Positions 7,555 to 15,725 of a stretch of DNA of 64,000 nt are shown here, one piece after another. Source of the stretch: Chitinophagaceae bacterium IBVUCB1 (GTDB lineage Bacteria > Bacteroidota > Bacteroidia > Chitinophagales > Chitinophagaceae); the NCBI GenBank assembly GCA_002127285.1, contig NFUW01000001.1, forward strand, positions 632,057 to 696,056, read 5' to 3'. Every line of letters begins with the position of its first letter. Positions within the stretch are counted from its first letter, which is position 1. The position numbers and the translations under genes were made by a program. The notes beneath the pieces are model-generated. The model saw nothing but the letters and a program-made list of their open reading frames with translations. It was not told the DNA's origin and searched no databases.

Positions 7555-8241
7555 ATGAAAAGATATTTGATTGCGGGTGCCAGTTCAGGTATCGGCTATG
7601 CATTGGCAAAGCAACTCATCAGCAACGGGCACGAGGTTATTTCTATTTCCCGCACTGCACCCGATTTACAGGTATTGCAGCATATAGCTTACGATGTAAA
7701 AGACGAAGCATTGCCCCCAGCCATAGATGGTGCATTAGATGGCTTGGTATATTGTCCCGGCAGCATCAACCTGAAACCGTTTAAGGGCCTGAAGCAAAGC
7801 GATTTTCAAAACGATATAGACATCAGCCTGCATGGGGCAGTAAAAATGATACAGCGATACCTGCCCAACTTGCAGCAATCAAATAGTGCATCTATTGTAC
7901 TGTTCAGCACCGTTGCCGTACAGACGGGTATGCCCTACCATGCATCTGTAGCAGCAGCAAAGGGCGCGGTTGAGGGACTTGGCAGGGCATTGGCCGCAGA
8001 GCTTGCACCCAACATACGGGTGAATGTAATAGCACCCTCTTTAGTAAAAACACCACTTGCCGCAAGGCTTACAGATAACGATACCAAAGTGCAGGCAGCA
8101 GCAGACAGGCATCCGTTGAAACGCATTGGCGATGCTGATGATATAGCATCTGTAGTGGCCATGCTACTGTCTGACAATGCATCATGGATTACAGGACAGG
8201 TGCTGCATATAGATGGTGGTATCTCTTCACTAAAACTGTAA
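7555..8241 (+). CDS. short-chain dehydrogenase/reductase with shifted catalytic lysine
   Basis: The 228-residue NAD(P)-dependent oxidoreductase has the GASSGIG cofactor loop (residues 8-14), an active-site serine near 118 (FSTVAVQ), a tyrosine at 128 and the C-terminal ITGQVLHIDGG motif. The classical YxxxK is not present: the sequence is YHASVAAAK, giving Y128 and K136 with valine where the lysine is expected. Related subfamilies share this layout, so the enzyme may still be active. ATG 7555 fits the family N-terminus. The next gene starts 3 bp after its stop. Substrate unknown. Confidence 0.88.
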   Translation: MKRYLIAGASSGIGYALAKQLISNGHEVISISRTAPDLQVLQHIAYDVKDEALPPAIDGALDGLVYCPGSINLKPFKGLKQSDFQNDIDISLHGAVKMIQRYLPNLQQSNSASIVLFSTVAVQTGMPYHASVAAAKGAVEGLGRALAAELAPNIRVNVIAPSLVKTPLAARLTDNDTKVQAAADRHPLKRIGDADDIASVVAMLLSDNASWITGQVLHIDGGISSLKL

Positions 8242-8244
8242 GGT

Positions 8245-8523
8245 ATGCATCCGCAACTTACCGCCGCAGATATAGACCGCATCATAGAAATGGCATGGGA
8301 AGACCGAACGCCGTTTGAAGCCATTGCTTTTCAATTCGGATTGTCTGAATCTGATGTTATATTACTTATGCGTACGCATAGCAAAGCATCCAGTTTTCGT
8401 ATGTGGCGCAAACGTATGAAAGGCAGACAAACCAAACATCAAATGCTGCGTACCACGTCTGTTACAAGGTTTAAATGCCACAGGCAAAAAGCCATTAGCA
8501 ATAATAAAATAAGCAAGCGATAA
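8245..8523 (+). CDS. TIGR03643/DUF2805 family protein
   Basis: This 92-residue basic protein begins LTAADIDRIIEMAWEDRTPFEAI, with the characteristic segment FQFGLSESDVILLMR and SSFRMWRKRM. These mark the TIGR03643 (DUF2805) family, whose helix-turn-helix-like fold suggests nucleic acid binding; its role is not known. It follows the SDR by 3 bp, so the two are probably cotranscribed. The tail after residue 65 is rich in Lys, Arg and Asn and is not conserved in the family as far as I recall. Confidence 0.88.
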   Translation: MHPQLTAADIDRIIEMAWEDRTPFEAIAFQFGLSESDVILLMRTHSKASSFRMWRKRMKGRQTKHQMLRTTSVTRFKCHRQKAISNNKISKR

Positions 8524-8527
8524 GGTC

Positions 8528-9211
8528 TTATTTCTTCTTATTGAAAAAGTCCTTCAGTTCGCGGCTCATTTCTTCGCCGCGGCGTTTCAGGTCTTGCAGT
8601 TCTTCGCCCATATTGCGTTGGATGGTTTCAAAATCCATTGGCCTGCCTGTAGTCATATATCCCAAATCTTCCAACGACCTTGCCGCAGGTATTATCATCC
8701 ATGCCAGTATATAGGCTACAAAACCAATACCCGCCGTCAGGAACAATACCACCATTACCAAACGTACTATCACAGGGTCAATATCAAAGTAATTAGCTAC
8801 GCCACTACACACACCGCCCAGTATTTTGTCGTAGGTATTTCTGTATAGCCTGCGTGGTTGCGCATAGTCATACTGTTGCTTGCTACCCTGCTGCTCTTGT
8901 CCATATACTGCAGGCAGGTAAGTAGTTTTTGCATGGTTGGCTACAGATGGCTCGTTTAGGTCTGCAGCGGCACCCAGCGTTTGGGTTACTTTTTGCACGT
9001 CGGCTTTATCTATAGCAGGCGCGCCGTTTTGCAAGCGTATAGCAAATAACTCGGCAATACGGTTTTCGATGTCTTGCAATATTTCGTCTTTGCCTTCTTC
9101 TTTGGCAAACTGTTTATCGAGCGATGCGATGTAGTTTTTCAGTAGTTGGTATGCATCTTCTTCTATGGGTATGATGCGTCCCACTATATTAATCTGGATA
9201 ATGCGTTGCAT
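8528..9211 (-). CDS. PspC-domain membrane protein
   Basis: The 227-residue protein has a cytoplasmic N-terminal region (about 1-115) of the kind found in Bacteroidota PspC fusions (VGRIIPIEEDAYQLLKNYI, DIENRIAELF), then a PspC domain (about 122-180; KILGGVCSGVANYFDIDP, with a helix ending in YILAWMIIP) and a charged C-terminal helix. PspC proteins sense or buffer envelope stress at the inner membrane. It is the second gene of a two-gene operon, 6 bp after the PadR-type regulator, which very likely controls it. Confidence 0.92.
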   Translation of the reverse strand: MQRIIQINIVGRIIPIEEDAYQLLKNYIASLDKQFAKEEGKDEILQDIENRIAELFAIRLQNGAPAIDKADVQKVTQTLGAAADLNEPSVANHAKTTYLPAVYGQEQQGSKQQYDYAQPRRLYRNTYDKILGGVCSGVANYFDIDPVIVRLVMVVLFLTAGIGFVAYILAWMIIPAARSLEDLGYMTTGRPMDFETIQRNMGEELQDLKRRGEEMSRELKDFFNKKK

Positions 9212-9217
9212 AGTCTG

Positions 9218-9550
9218 TTATTTTGAATTGGTTAAATGATTGACTGATTGGCTTAGTTCGTCCCAGCTTTGCTTTAGCTGATGGTACATTTTTTGTCCAT
9301 GTGCGGTAAGGGCATAGTATTTGCGTGGCGGCCCCGCAACCGATTCTTCCCACCTGTACGTCAACACCTCTGCATTTTTAAGCCTTGTGAGCAAGGGATA
9401 GAGCGTACCCTCAAGTACTACCAGCTTGGCAGCCTTCAATTGGTCGAGTATATCACTGGGGTATGCCTCTTTTTCTTTCTGTATAATGCCCAGAATACAT
9501 AACTCCAGCAGCCCCTTCCGCATTTGCGATTCCGTGTTCTCTATATTCAT
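9218..9550 (-). CDS. PadR-family transcriptional repressor
   Basis: The 110-residue protein is a minimal PadR winged helix: MRKGLLELCILGIIQ, YPSDILDQLK, EGTLYPLLTRLKNAEVL (recognition helix and wing) and GPPRKYYALTAHG. ATG 9550 is preferred to the GTG two codons upstream. The promoter has a TAGGTTTG -7 box at 9568-9575, and an 8-bp perfect inverted repeat at 9588-9608 covers the -33 region, so the protein probably represses its own padR-pspC operon. Confidence 0.93.
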   Translation of the reverse strand: MNIENTESQMRKGLLELCILGIIQKEKEAYPSDILDQLKAAKLVVLEGTLYPLLTRLKNAEVLTYRWEESVAGPPRKYYALTAHGQKMYHQLKQSWDELSQSVNHLTNSK

Positions 9551-9567
9551 CTTCACTGATTATGATG

Positions 9568-9608
9568 CAAACCTATGCAAAAACTTAGTACTATGCAATA
9601 CATAGTAC
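9568..9608 (-). promoter_or_regulatory. padR-pspC promoter with PadR operator palindrome
   Basis: The -7 box TAGGTTTG lies at 9568-9575 (minus strand). GTACTATG (9588-9595), CAATA, CATAGTAC (9601-9608) is a perfect inverted repeat. The TTG that would serve as -33 element is inside its centre (9596-9598), 20 nt from the -7 box. The tACTATG...CATAGTa shape resembles PadR operators of other bacteria. Confidence 0.7.
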
Positions 9609-9725
9609 CTTTTTTAGCACGAGAAATCGGTGAACAGAGGCTTTAGGTCGGTTAATTGTATAATGTTAAGGATAAAAGCGGCAAATATTATAAAGTACAG
9701 TTAACAGATGGGTAAACAAAAAGAG

Positions 9726-9733
9726 TACTTTTG
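9726..9733 (+). promoter_or_regulatory. -7 box (TACTTTTG) of the glycan-export locus
   Basis: TACTTTTG matches TAnnTTTG and is the only exact box upstream of the four-gene cluster that follows. No other promoter is evident between these genes. Confidence 0.5.
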
Positions 9734-9792
9734 TTTCAGCACCAAAGCCAACAATTATTCTGCGCAAGCGCATCCATATAAAAGTATATGTA

Positions 9793-11046
9793 TTGGTACT
9801 GATAACGGTTCTGTTATCGGCATTGTTCCTGTTGTTTGGATGGGCAGTATGGCATCAATCGAACGGGGGCAACAGGCTGGGCAAGCTGGGTAAATATGTG
9901 ATAGATATTGCTACTATACCTAATGCTTTACTGGAAAGTGCTGAGGCAAAATCGCCTGTATGGGAAACTAACAAAACAAAACAGACCACCAACTTTGTCA
10001 GCCATCAACCCGATAGCGGCTATCTGCTGATACCTGCTTACGACAAAACGCACAAGCAGTTTGTGATAAAACTATTTTCGCTGGCTGCTAAACAAACAGT
10101 ACATACGTGGATACCCGACCTGAAAGCAATAGCGAAACTGAATGAGGGAAAGGGGATTGCATTAGAAGCCGATTTGCTGCAACCTATATCATTCAAAACA
10201 CAACACCCGATACTTACCAGCGACAAAGGGCTAATCATAAAAGGTGGCTATGGTTTGATGAAACTGAATAAAGACTCCAAGATTGAATGGTTTAGTGCAG
10301 GCAATTTTCATCATGCTACCGAGCAAGACCATGAGGGCAATTACTGGACGGCAGGCATGATAAACCCTACAGCGCTTGACACAAACCTATTTCCGAAAGT
10401 AAAAGATGATGCGATTGTAAAATTCAACCCGCAGGGTGAAGTCCTTTTCAAAAAATCCATTGCAAGCATCCTGATAGAAAATGGTGCGATGTATCTGCTT
10501 GCGGGCATAGGGCTGTATGAAGAAGACATGATACATGTGAACGATGTGCAGCCTGTACTTGTAAATACTACCTATGCACAACAGGGTGATGTTTTCATCA
10601 ACATCCGAAACAGGAGTACGCTGATACTGTACAGCCCCGCAACCAACAAAATAAAATGGCTGCAAACAGGCCCATGGAGCAACGAGCACGATGTATCGCT
10701 GATAGACTCTGTACGCATAGGTGTATTGGGCAACAATGTCATCAGGCATGGCAAAAAGCGGTTTCAGTTTATACATGGGTATAATAGTTTTTATATCTAC
10801 AACTTTGCTACCAAACAGGTTGATACGCCTTACAATGCCATTATGCGCAAGTATGATATTGCCACCAAATCGGAAGGGCGGATATGCATTTTAAAAAACG
10901 GCGACCTGTTTATAGAAGAAAGCAACAATGGCAGGCTGATGCGTGTAAATGACAACCAACCCGTATGGAGCTATATGGAAATAATAGACAAGACAAACGT
11001 ATCTATACTTGGCTGGAGCAGGTATTATGAACGCCTGCCCTGGTAA
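9793..11046 (+). CDS. membrane-anchored arylsulfotransferase-like (ASST) protein
   Basis: This protein of about 417 residues has an N-terminal hydrophobic anchor (LITVLLSALFLLFGWAVW) and a beta-propeller-like body with ASST-type segments: GNYWTAG, AIVKFNPQGEVLFKKS, MIHVNDVQPV, NEHDVSLID and a final PVWSYME. ASST enzymes move sulfate from aryl sulfates to phenolic acceptors; histidines in HVND and EHDV could be catalytic, but I cannot align them. There is no ATG: TTG 9793 is the nearest standard start, while the open frame extends upstream to 9694 and includes basic LRKRIHIK before the helix, so a start near 9757-9760 is possible. It leads a cluster with a Wzm/Wzt-type exporter. Confidence 0.75.
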   Translation: MVLITVLLSALFLLFGWAVWHQSNGGNRLGKLGKYVIDIATIPNALLESAEAKSPVWETNKTKQTTNFVSHQPDSGYLLIPAYDKTHKQFVIKLFSLAAKQTVHTWIPDLKAIAKLNEGKGIALEADLLQPISFKTQHPILTSDKGLIIKGGYGLMKLNKDSKIEWFSAGNFHHATEQDHEGNYWTAGMINPTALDTNLFPKVKDDAIVKFNPQGEVLFKKSIASILIENGAMYLLAGIGLYEEDMIHVNDVQPVLVNTTYAQQGDVFINIRNRSTLILYSPATNKIKWLQTGPWSNEHDVSLIDSVRIGVLGNNVIRHGKKRFQFIHGYNSFYIYNFATKQVDTPYNAIMRKYDIATKSEGRICILKNGDLFIEESNNGRLMRVNDNQPVWSYMEIIDKTNVSILGWSRYYERLPW

Positions 11047-11093
11047 AAACTTGGAAAACTGCGCTATCTTAGCCCTTTATTATATCATGCAGC

Positions 11094-11900
11094 ATGATTG
11101 AATATCCCCGCAAAGTTTCCCTTTCACGATATATTGCCGAAATATTTCAGTACAGGCAGTTGCTGGCACTCATGTCTAAAAAATGGGTGAAAGCGAAATA
11201 TGAAGACTCCTATGTAGGTTTTATATGGATGGTACTAAGCCCTGTTATCACTACTATCATGTACACCCTGTTTTTCAGCGTTATACTTGATACAGGGCAA
11301 ACTAAAATACATTATTTCCTCTTTGTATACAGTGGCATGCTGCCATGGTTGTTTTTCAAAGATGTGTTTCTCGAGACACTCGACATTTTCCCCAAAGAAA
11401 GTTTACTGATAAAGCGTGCTAATTTTCCGCGCATTATCGTGCCACTGTCGGTGGTGTTGACTAAAATATTGCAATTCGGGTTTGGTATAGCGATACTCTT
11501 TATTGTGGCAGCGGTATCCGGCAAGGATATAAGTGAGAACTTTTTTCTGTTCCCTATACTGATGCTGCAGATTGTAATGGCCGCATTGGGCTTTGGCCTG
11601 CTTTTTATTGTGCCGTGTATTATTTACCGCGATGTGAAACACATGATACGTTTCGTTATGCCAGTAGGGCTTTATACATTACCCATATTTTACAAAATAG
11701 GTGCCGTTCCTCAGGAATGGCTGTCATATTATACCCTGAACCCGATGGTATCTTTTGTACAGTCATTTCGTTCGGTATTGTTTAAAGAAGCCATACCGTG
11801 GTATTTATTGGGCAAAGGTATGATAATAGCTTTTGTGATATTTGTAGCAGGGATTGCTATTTTCAGAACATACGAAAAACGGCTCTCCGATTTTATCTAA
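11094..11900 (+). CDS. ABC-2 type polysaccharide export permease (Wzm/TagG family)
   Basis: The 268-residue integral membrane protein has six predicted helices and family landmarks: KAKYEDSYVGFIWMVLSPV after the N-terminal amphipathic region, YFLFVYSGMLPWLFFKD, FPRIIVPLSVV, and the late segment LYTLPIFY...LNPMVSFVQSFRS. Such permeases carry lipid-linked O-antigen, teichoic acid or capsule chains over the inner membrane. Its stop codon overlaps the ATP-ase ATG (TAATG), the usual arrangement for Wzm-Wzt pairs. Confidence 0.92.
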   Translation: MIEYPRKVSLSRYIAEIFQYRQLLALMSKKWVKAKYEDSYVGFIWMVLSPVITTIMYTLFFSVILDTGQTKIHYFLFVYSGMLPWLFFKDVFLETLDIFPKESLLIKRANFPRIIVPLSVVLTKILQFGFGIAILFIVAAVSGKDISENFFLFPILMLQIVMAALGFGLLFIVPCIIYRDVKHMIRFVMPVGLYTLPIFYKIGAVPQEWLSYYTLNPMVSFVQSFRSVLFKEAIPWYLLGKGMIIAFVIFVAGIAIFRTYEKRLSDFI

Positions 11901-12664
11901 TGGTAATACTTGAAAACATAACAAAACGTTTCAAACATAAGCAGCGAAAAAACTTTAGCCGCTTTCTTGTAGTGCAAACGATAAAAACATTACTAACCCG
12001 AAACCGGATAAATAATAATACCCCCGATTACTTCAACGCACTGGACGGCTTATCGCTCAAAGTCAGCCCCGGCGAACGGGTTGGCATCCTTGGCAAGAAC
12101 AAGGCAGGGAAAACTACGCTGATGCAGGTTATCAGCGGCATCACTGTACCTACATCGGGCAGGTTGGAAGTAAGGGGGCGTGTCATACCTATCTTCGCGC
12201 AGGGGGCTGTTATTACACCAGACCAAACAGGGCGTGAATACATTTATCTGCATGCAGCGGCATTAGGTTACAGACCCAAAGAAGTAGATGCAGTTGTAGA
12301 AGACGTTATTGCTTTCAGTGGCATTACGAATATAGACAGCCTGATACGCATATACTCCACGGGTATGCGCACACGCCTTACGCTTAGTTTGGTACTGCAT
12401 CTGCAGGCAGACATATATATATTTGATGAGGCATTTTATGGCAGCGATGTTTTTTTTAAAGAAAAAGCCATTGACCGTTTTAAAGAAATAATGCAAGACC
12501 CGAGCAAAACCATGATACTGGTGAGCCATAACGAAGATATCATACGCACCTTCTGTAATAGGCTGATAATACTGGAAGATGGGAAATTGCTGGCAGATAG
12601 CGATGTGGATAGCATTTTCAAACGTTATCTTTCTACCGATGCGATGAGAATAATTACAGAATAA
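11900..12664 (+). CDS. ABC transporter ATPase for polysaccharide export (Wzt/TagH N-terminal type)
   Basis: The 254-residue ATPase energises the preceding permease. Walker A is GILGKNKAGKTT (about residues 62-73; a lysine and alanine replace the usual central residues), the signature is YSTGMRTRLTLS, typical of polysaccharide exporters, and Walker B is IYIFDEAF followed by the H-loop VSHNED. The long insertion before NALDGLSLKVSPGE is also typical of the family. It ends soon after the ATPase core, so it lacks the C-terminal carbohydrate-binding domain of O9a-type Wzt and resembles TagH-like or O12-like systems. ATG 11900 is chosen by the TAATG overlap. Confidence 0.92.
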   Translation: MVILENITKRFKHKQRKNFSRFLVVQTIKTLLTRNRINNNTPDYFNALDGLSLKVSPGERVGILGKNKAGKTTLMQVISGITVPTSGRLEVRGRVIPIFAQGAVITPDQTGREYIYLHAAALGYRPKEVDAVVEDVIAFSGITNIDSLIRIYSTGMRTRLTLSLVLHLQADIYIFDEAFYGSDVFFKEKAIDRFKEIMQDPSKTMILVSHNEDIIRTFCNRLIILEDGKLLADSDVDSIFKRYLSTDAMRIITE

Positions 12665-12678
12665 AGCGGCAAGCCCTG

Positions 12679-13839
12679 ATGAAGAAGATTCTTATCATTT
12701 CTAACAGCTATCCCAATTTTGGCGGACAGTCAACTACTGCGTATAATTTATTAAAGCTATTACAACAAGACAGCGAACTAAAAACAAGGCTGCTGTATAT
12801 TAATTATCACAAGCAGGCAGATGCCGACCCTGATAATACAGGAAAGTCGGACAAGATAGCCTTGCGTCAAAACCTGCCATACAAAATATATCAATGGTAT
12901 AAAAACCGCTTTAGCGGTAATAGCAAGCCACTCTATAAAATCATACTGATACTGAAAGACCTTTATTTTTCTACACTGCTTTTACCTCGCATTTTTTATC
13001 AAATGCTGCGTAAGCGTTATTACCCCGACCTTGTGATAACCAACATACCCGTTTACTATAATTTATTGAAGCGCGTCTTCAATCCTCAAAAAATACTGGT
13101 ACTGGCAGGCAGCAGTTCTGAAATGTATGAGCTATCAAAAACAGGTATGGATGCACAAACTGTACTTGCTGATAGTGCGAAAGCCATATCACTGCTGAAG
13201 CATTTTCAATCTGTCAATTATGCTAAAACAAATGTGATATTTAACAGTGCTCTTACAAGAGATGTGTATGCTGCATTGCAGATACCTGCAGGTAATGCAA
13301 GAGTTCAATACTTTAACTTTGTGCCGCTGATACCCGATGCGTTCATACCTTTTCAAGAGCGTAGAAATGATATAGCTTTTATAGCATCTCTGTACGACCG
13401 CAGTATAAAAAACGCAGCACTTGCTTATAATATATTTGAATCAATGCCGGATGTCAAAAAACTTGCAATCGGTAAACACAATGAACATTTTGCGAACTTA
13501 CCAAATACCGAAACAGGCAGCATTATAAAGCAAACAGAAATATTGCAAAAGCTGCGCGATACGAAGCTTCTCATCATAACGTCTTTTTTCGATTCATCTC
13601 CGGGTGTGCTTTCAGAAGCTATCATGAGTGGTTGCAATGTACTGGTATCAAAAAATGTTGGTTGGCATGAGAAACTGGATGAGCGTTGCGTGGTACAAAA
13701 CTATAACAACCTGCAAGAGTGGATAGATAAGGCGACTCACCTGTTACAGCATAAAATAGATTATTCCGTATTTATTGAAATGACCGCAAACGCAGGTAAT
13801 AATATTATTTCCGACATCAAAACACTTGCAAGGCAGTAA
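12679..13839 (+). CDS. GT-B fold glycosyltransferase (GT4-like)
   Basis: The 386-residue protein opens with ILIISNSYPNFGGQSTTAYNLL, the N-terminal Rossmann start with a glycine-rich acceptor loop found in GT4 enzymes. The donor-site motif is at SSPGVLSEAIMSGCNVLVS, the E-x7-E-like region of the C-terminal domain. Donor and acceptor are unknown. It lies 14 bp after the ABC ATPase and is likely to build the glycan that this locus exports. The sequence has more A+T than its neighbours, as often in surface-glycan genes. It converges with miaA, with only 3 bp between stops. Confidence 0.85.
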   Translation: MKKILIISNSYPNFGGQSTTAYNLLKLLQQDSELKTRLLYINYHKQADADPDNTGKSDKIALRQNLPYKIYQWYKNRFSGNSKPLYKIILILKDLYFSTLLLPRIFYQMLRKRYYPDLVITNIPVYYNLLKRVFNPQKILVLAGSSSEMYELSKTGMDAQTVLADSAKAISLLKHFQSVNYAKTNVIFNSALTRDVYAALQIPAGNARVQYFNFVPLIPDAFIPFQERRNDIAFIASLYDRSIKNAALAYNIFESMPDVKKLAIGKHNEHFANLPNTETGSIIKQTEILQKLRDTKLLIITSFFDSSPGVLSEAIMSGCNVLVSKNVGWHEKLDERCVVQNYNNLQEWIDKATHLLQHKIDYSVFIEMTANAGNNIISDIKTLARQ

Positions 13840-13842
13840 TAT

Positions 13843-14733
13843 TTATCTGTTGAGTATTGTATTTACTAACCCCTCTTCATCTGCCCTATACCACTGCATC
13901 TCTTTATCTTTTTTAAACCAAGTCATTTGTCGCTTGGCGTAGTGGCGGGTGTTTTGTTTTATTTTTTCTACAGCTTCTTCCAGCGTGTATAGCCCTTCTA
14001 TATAATCGAACAGTTCGCTGTAGCCAACTGTTTGCAGGTTTTTGAGATGGCGCAGCGGGTAGAGGTTGCGCACTTCATCCAGCAAGCCGTTTGCCATCAT
14101 ATCGTCTACACGTTGATTGATGCGATCATACAGTACCTCTCTCGGCAATTCTAACCCTATCTTGATGATATTGAAATCGCGCTGCTTTTTTTCGCCAGTT
14201 CGGTAGTTGATGATACTATCGCCCGTAGAGCGTTTGAAGATGAGGGCGCGCAGCAGGCGGGCGGGGTTTTTTATTTCTCCCTCTCTGTAAAAATCTGGGT
14301 CTTCTTCCTGCACGGCATGTTGCAGCCAGTTCAGCCCGCGTGTTTCGTATTCATTATTTACATCCTGCACTATTTCATCGTTCACGGGTGGCATGGTATC
14401 GAGCCCCTCGGATAGTGCTTTGATGTACAAACCCGTACCGCCGCATACTACGGCAACATCCTTTGTTGCAAAAATTTCTTTGAGATAACCCAGTGCCAAT
14501 GTTTCGTAATCGGCAGCATCCAGCGAATTGGTAATGGAGAACGCGTCTATAAAATAGTGCTGCACATGTGCCAGTTCTTCCTTAGTTGGCTTTGCCGTAC
14601 CAACAGACATCTCTCGGTAGCACTGCCTGCTATCTGCCGATACGACGGCCGTACCCAACTGGCGCGCCAGTTGCATGGCAATAGCCGACTTGCCTACAGC
14701 CGTAGGCCCCACTATAATGTATGCTGTTTTCAA
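13843..14733 (-). CDS. miaA: tRNA dimethylallyltransferase
   Basis: MiaA prenylates A37 of tRNAs that read UNN codons. The 296-residue protein has the P-loop GPTAVGKSA (residues 9-17), SADSRQCYREMSVGTAKP, HYFIDAF, the VVCGGTGLYIKAL motif and KQNTRHYAKRQMTWFK near the C-terminus, all diagnostic. No ATG is available: TTG 14733 gives the complete first beta-strand and is preceded by AAAGG. It follows the IS1096-TnpR-like gene by 18 bp on the same strand. Confidence 0.96.
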   Translation of the reverse strand: MKTAYIIVGPTAVGKSAIAMQLARQLGTAVVSADSRQCYREMSVGTAKPTKEELAHVQHYFIDAFSITNSLDAADYETLALGYLKEIFATKDVAVVCGGTGLYIKALSEGLDTMPPVNDEIVQDVNNEYETRGLNWLQHAVQEEDPDFYREGEIKNPARLLRALIFKRSTGDSIINYRTGEKKQRDFNIIKIGLELPREVLYDRINQRVDDMMANGLLDEVRNLYPLRHLKNLQTVGYSELFDYIEGLYTLEEAVEKIKQNTRHYAKRQMTWFKKDKEMQWYRADEEGLVNTILNR

Positions 14734-14751
14734 CCTTTAGGTATTGCGTTA

Positions 14752-15321
14752 CTATTCCTCGTAGCTTTCGTCGCCGCCGCCAGTATCCAAGCCTGCTTCC
14801 TCTGTTTCATCCTCGCCCTCGTTACCAAAGCCATCAGCCATATCGTCTGCTCCGAGGTCGTATTTTTCTTCTACTTCCAGCAGCTTATCCAGATTCACAC
14901 CCTTAACACCATATTGTGCGGGTGCAACACCTTCTTTGCGCAGTACATGGGGGTAGGTACGCTTAGCATCTTCTTCTTTACTGATGCCAATCAGTTCTAC
15001 CAAAAATGTCCATTTTTTGGCAGGGTCGTATTCATATACAAATTTATGGTCAGGTGTAGCTACCAAGGCAGATACGGGTGTGCGCATCATAGACAGGGCG
15101 GGGGCTTCTTTCTTATTCACCAATACCTCTGAATTGATTTCCCTGCCACGTCCCCATTTTTCGTTGCTATCGAAGAACGAGGCCGTATGCTTGCCATCAA
15201 ACTCGTAAGCCGTGATGATTGCCTTGTGAAACTCCAAAAACGTTTGCGTAGGGCGTATTTCTATATCCCTGTACACCAAATCATCCTCTTCCCAGTAAAC
15301 CCTGAATCTGAATAATGCCAT
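14752..15321 (-). CDS. pRiA4b ORF-3 / IS1096 TnpR-like protein
   Basis: The 189-residue protein begins MALFRFRVYWEEDD and carries the FLEFHKAIITAYEFDGKHTASF segment and DPAKKWTFLVELIG, typical of the plasmid pRiA4b ORF-3 family. The last 40 residues are acidic and glycine-rich (DDMADGFGNEGEDETEE), a common feature of the Bacteroidota members. Despite its name the family is widespread on chromosomes and there are no transposon ends here. ATG 15321 matches the family start; the longer frame begins without support. Confidence 0.87.
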   Translation of the reverse strand: MALFRFRVYWEEDDLVYRDIEIRPTQTFLEFHKAIITAYEFDGKHTASFFDSNEKWGRGREINSEVLVNKKEAPALSMMRTPVSALVATPDHKFVYEYDPAKKWTFLVELIGISKEEDAKRTYPHVLRKEGVAPAQYGVKGVNLDKLLEVEEKYDLGADDMADGFGNEGEDETEEAGLDTGGGDESYEE

Positions 15322-15458
15322 AATGTAGCGTAAAAATAGGTGAAAAGCCTCATTAGTTAAATAGCCCGTGCATAACTTAAAATTCCATAACATTACCCTG
15401 CCTGCAAAGCAATACGGAATAAAGTTTGGCTTTATTTTGTTTGATTAGTAAAAAATGC

Positions 15459-15466
15459 TACCTTTG
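15459..15466 (+). promoter_or_regulatory. rpmI-rplT promoter (TACCTTTG)
   Basis: TACCTTTG is a perfect -7 box with a TTTG -33 element at 15436-15439, 19 nt upstream. It ends 22 nt before the rpmI ATG. Confidence 0.7.
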
Positions 15467-15488
15467 CCATCCCAAAAATTTTGAGGAC

Positions 15489-15686
15489 ATGCCAAAGGTG
15501 AAGACTCACAGCCGTGCTAAAAAGACTTTCAAAGTAACAGGTACGGGCAAAATACGCAGGTATAAAGCTTTTAAAAGCCACTTGCTGACTAAAAAATCAA
15601 AAACGCGCAAACGCCACCTGCGTCAGGCTGCATTTGTACACCCTGCAAATGAGAATCTGGTAAAACGCATGTTGTGCCTGCGATAA
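15489..15686 (+). CDS. rpmI: 50S ribosomal protein L35
   Basis: The 65-residue basic protein [20 protein letters not shown]...RHLRQ is L35. It has its own promoter and is followed after 39 bp by rplT. The usual upstream infC (IF3) is absent: the preceding gene is unrelated and on the other strand. ATG 15489 gives the family N-terminus. Confidence 0.98.
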   Translation: MPKVKTHSRAKKTFKVTGTGKIRRYKAFKSHLLTKKSKTRKRHLRQAAFVHPANENLVKRMLCLR

Positions 15687-15725
15687 GATAACATTATTCT
15701 AAAACGAATTAATACAATTTAAGAT

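Noticed and set aside
9708-9893. ATG-initiated frame overlapping the ASST-like gene start
   Set aside because: Its sequence is low in hydrophobic pattern and runs out of frame with the well-supported ASST-like protein; the promoter box lies inside it.
14752-15321. Possible insertion sequence because of IS1096 TnpR-like name
   Set aside because: The family name is historical; no inverted repeats, target duplication or transposase are near.
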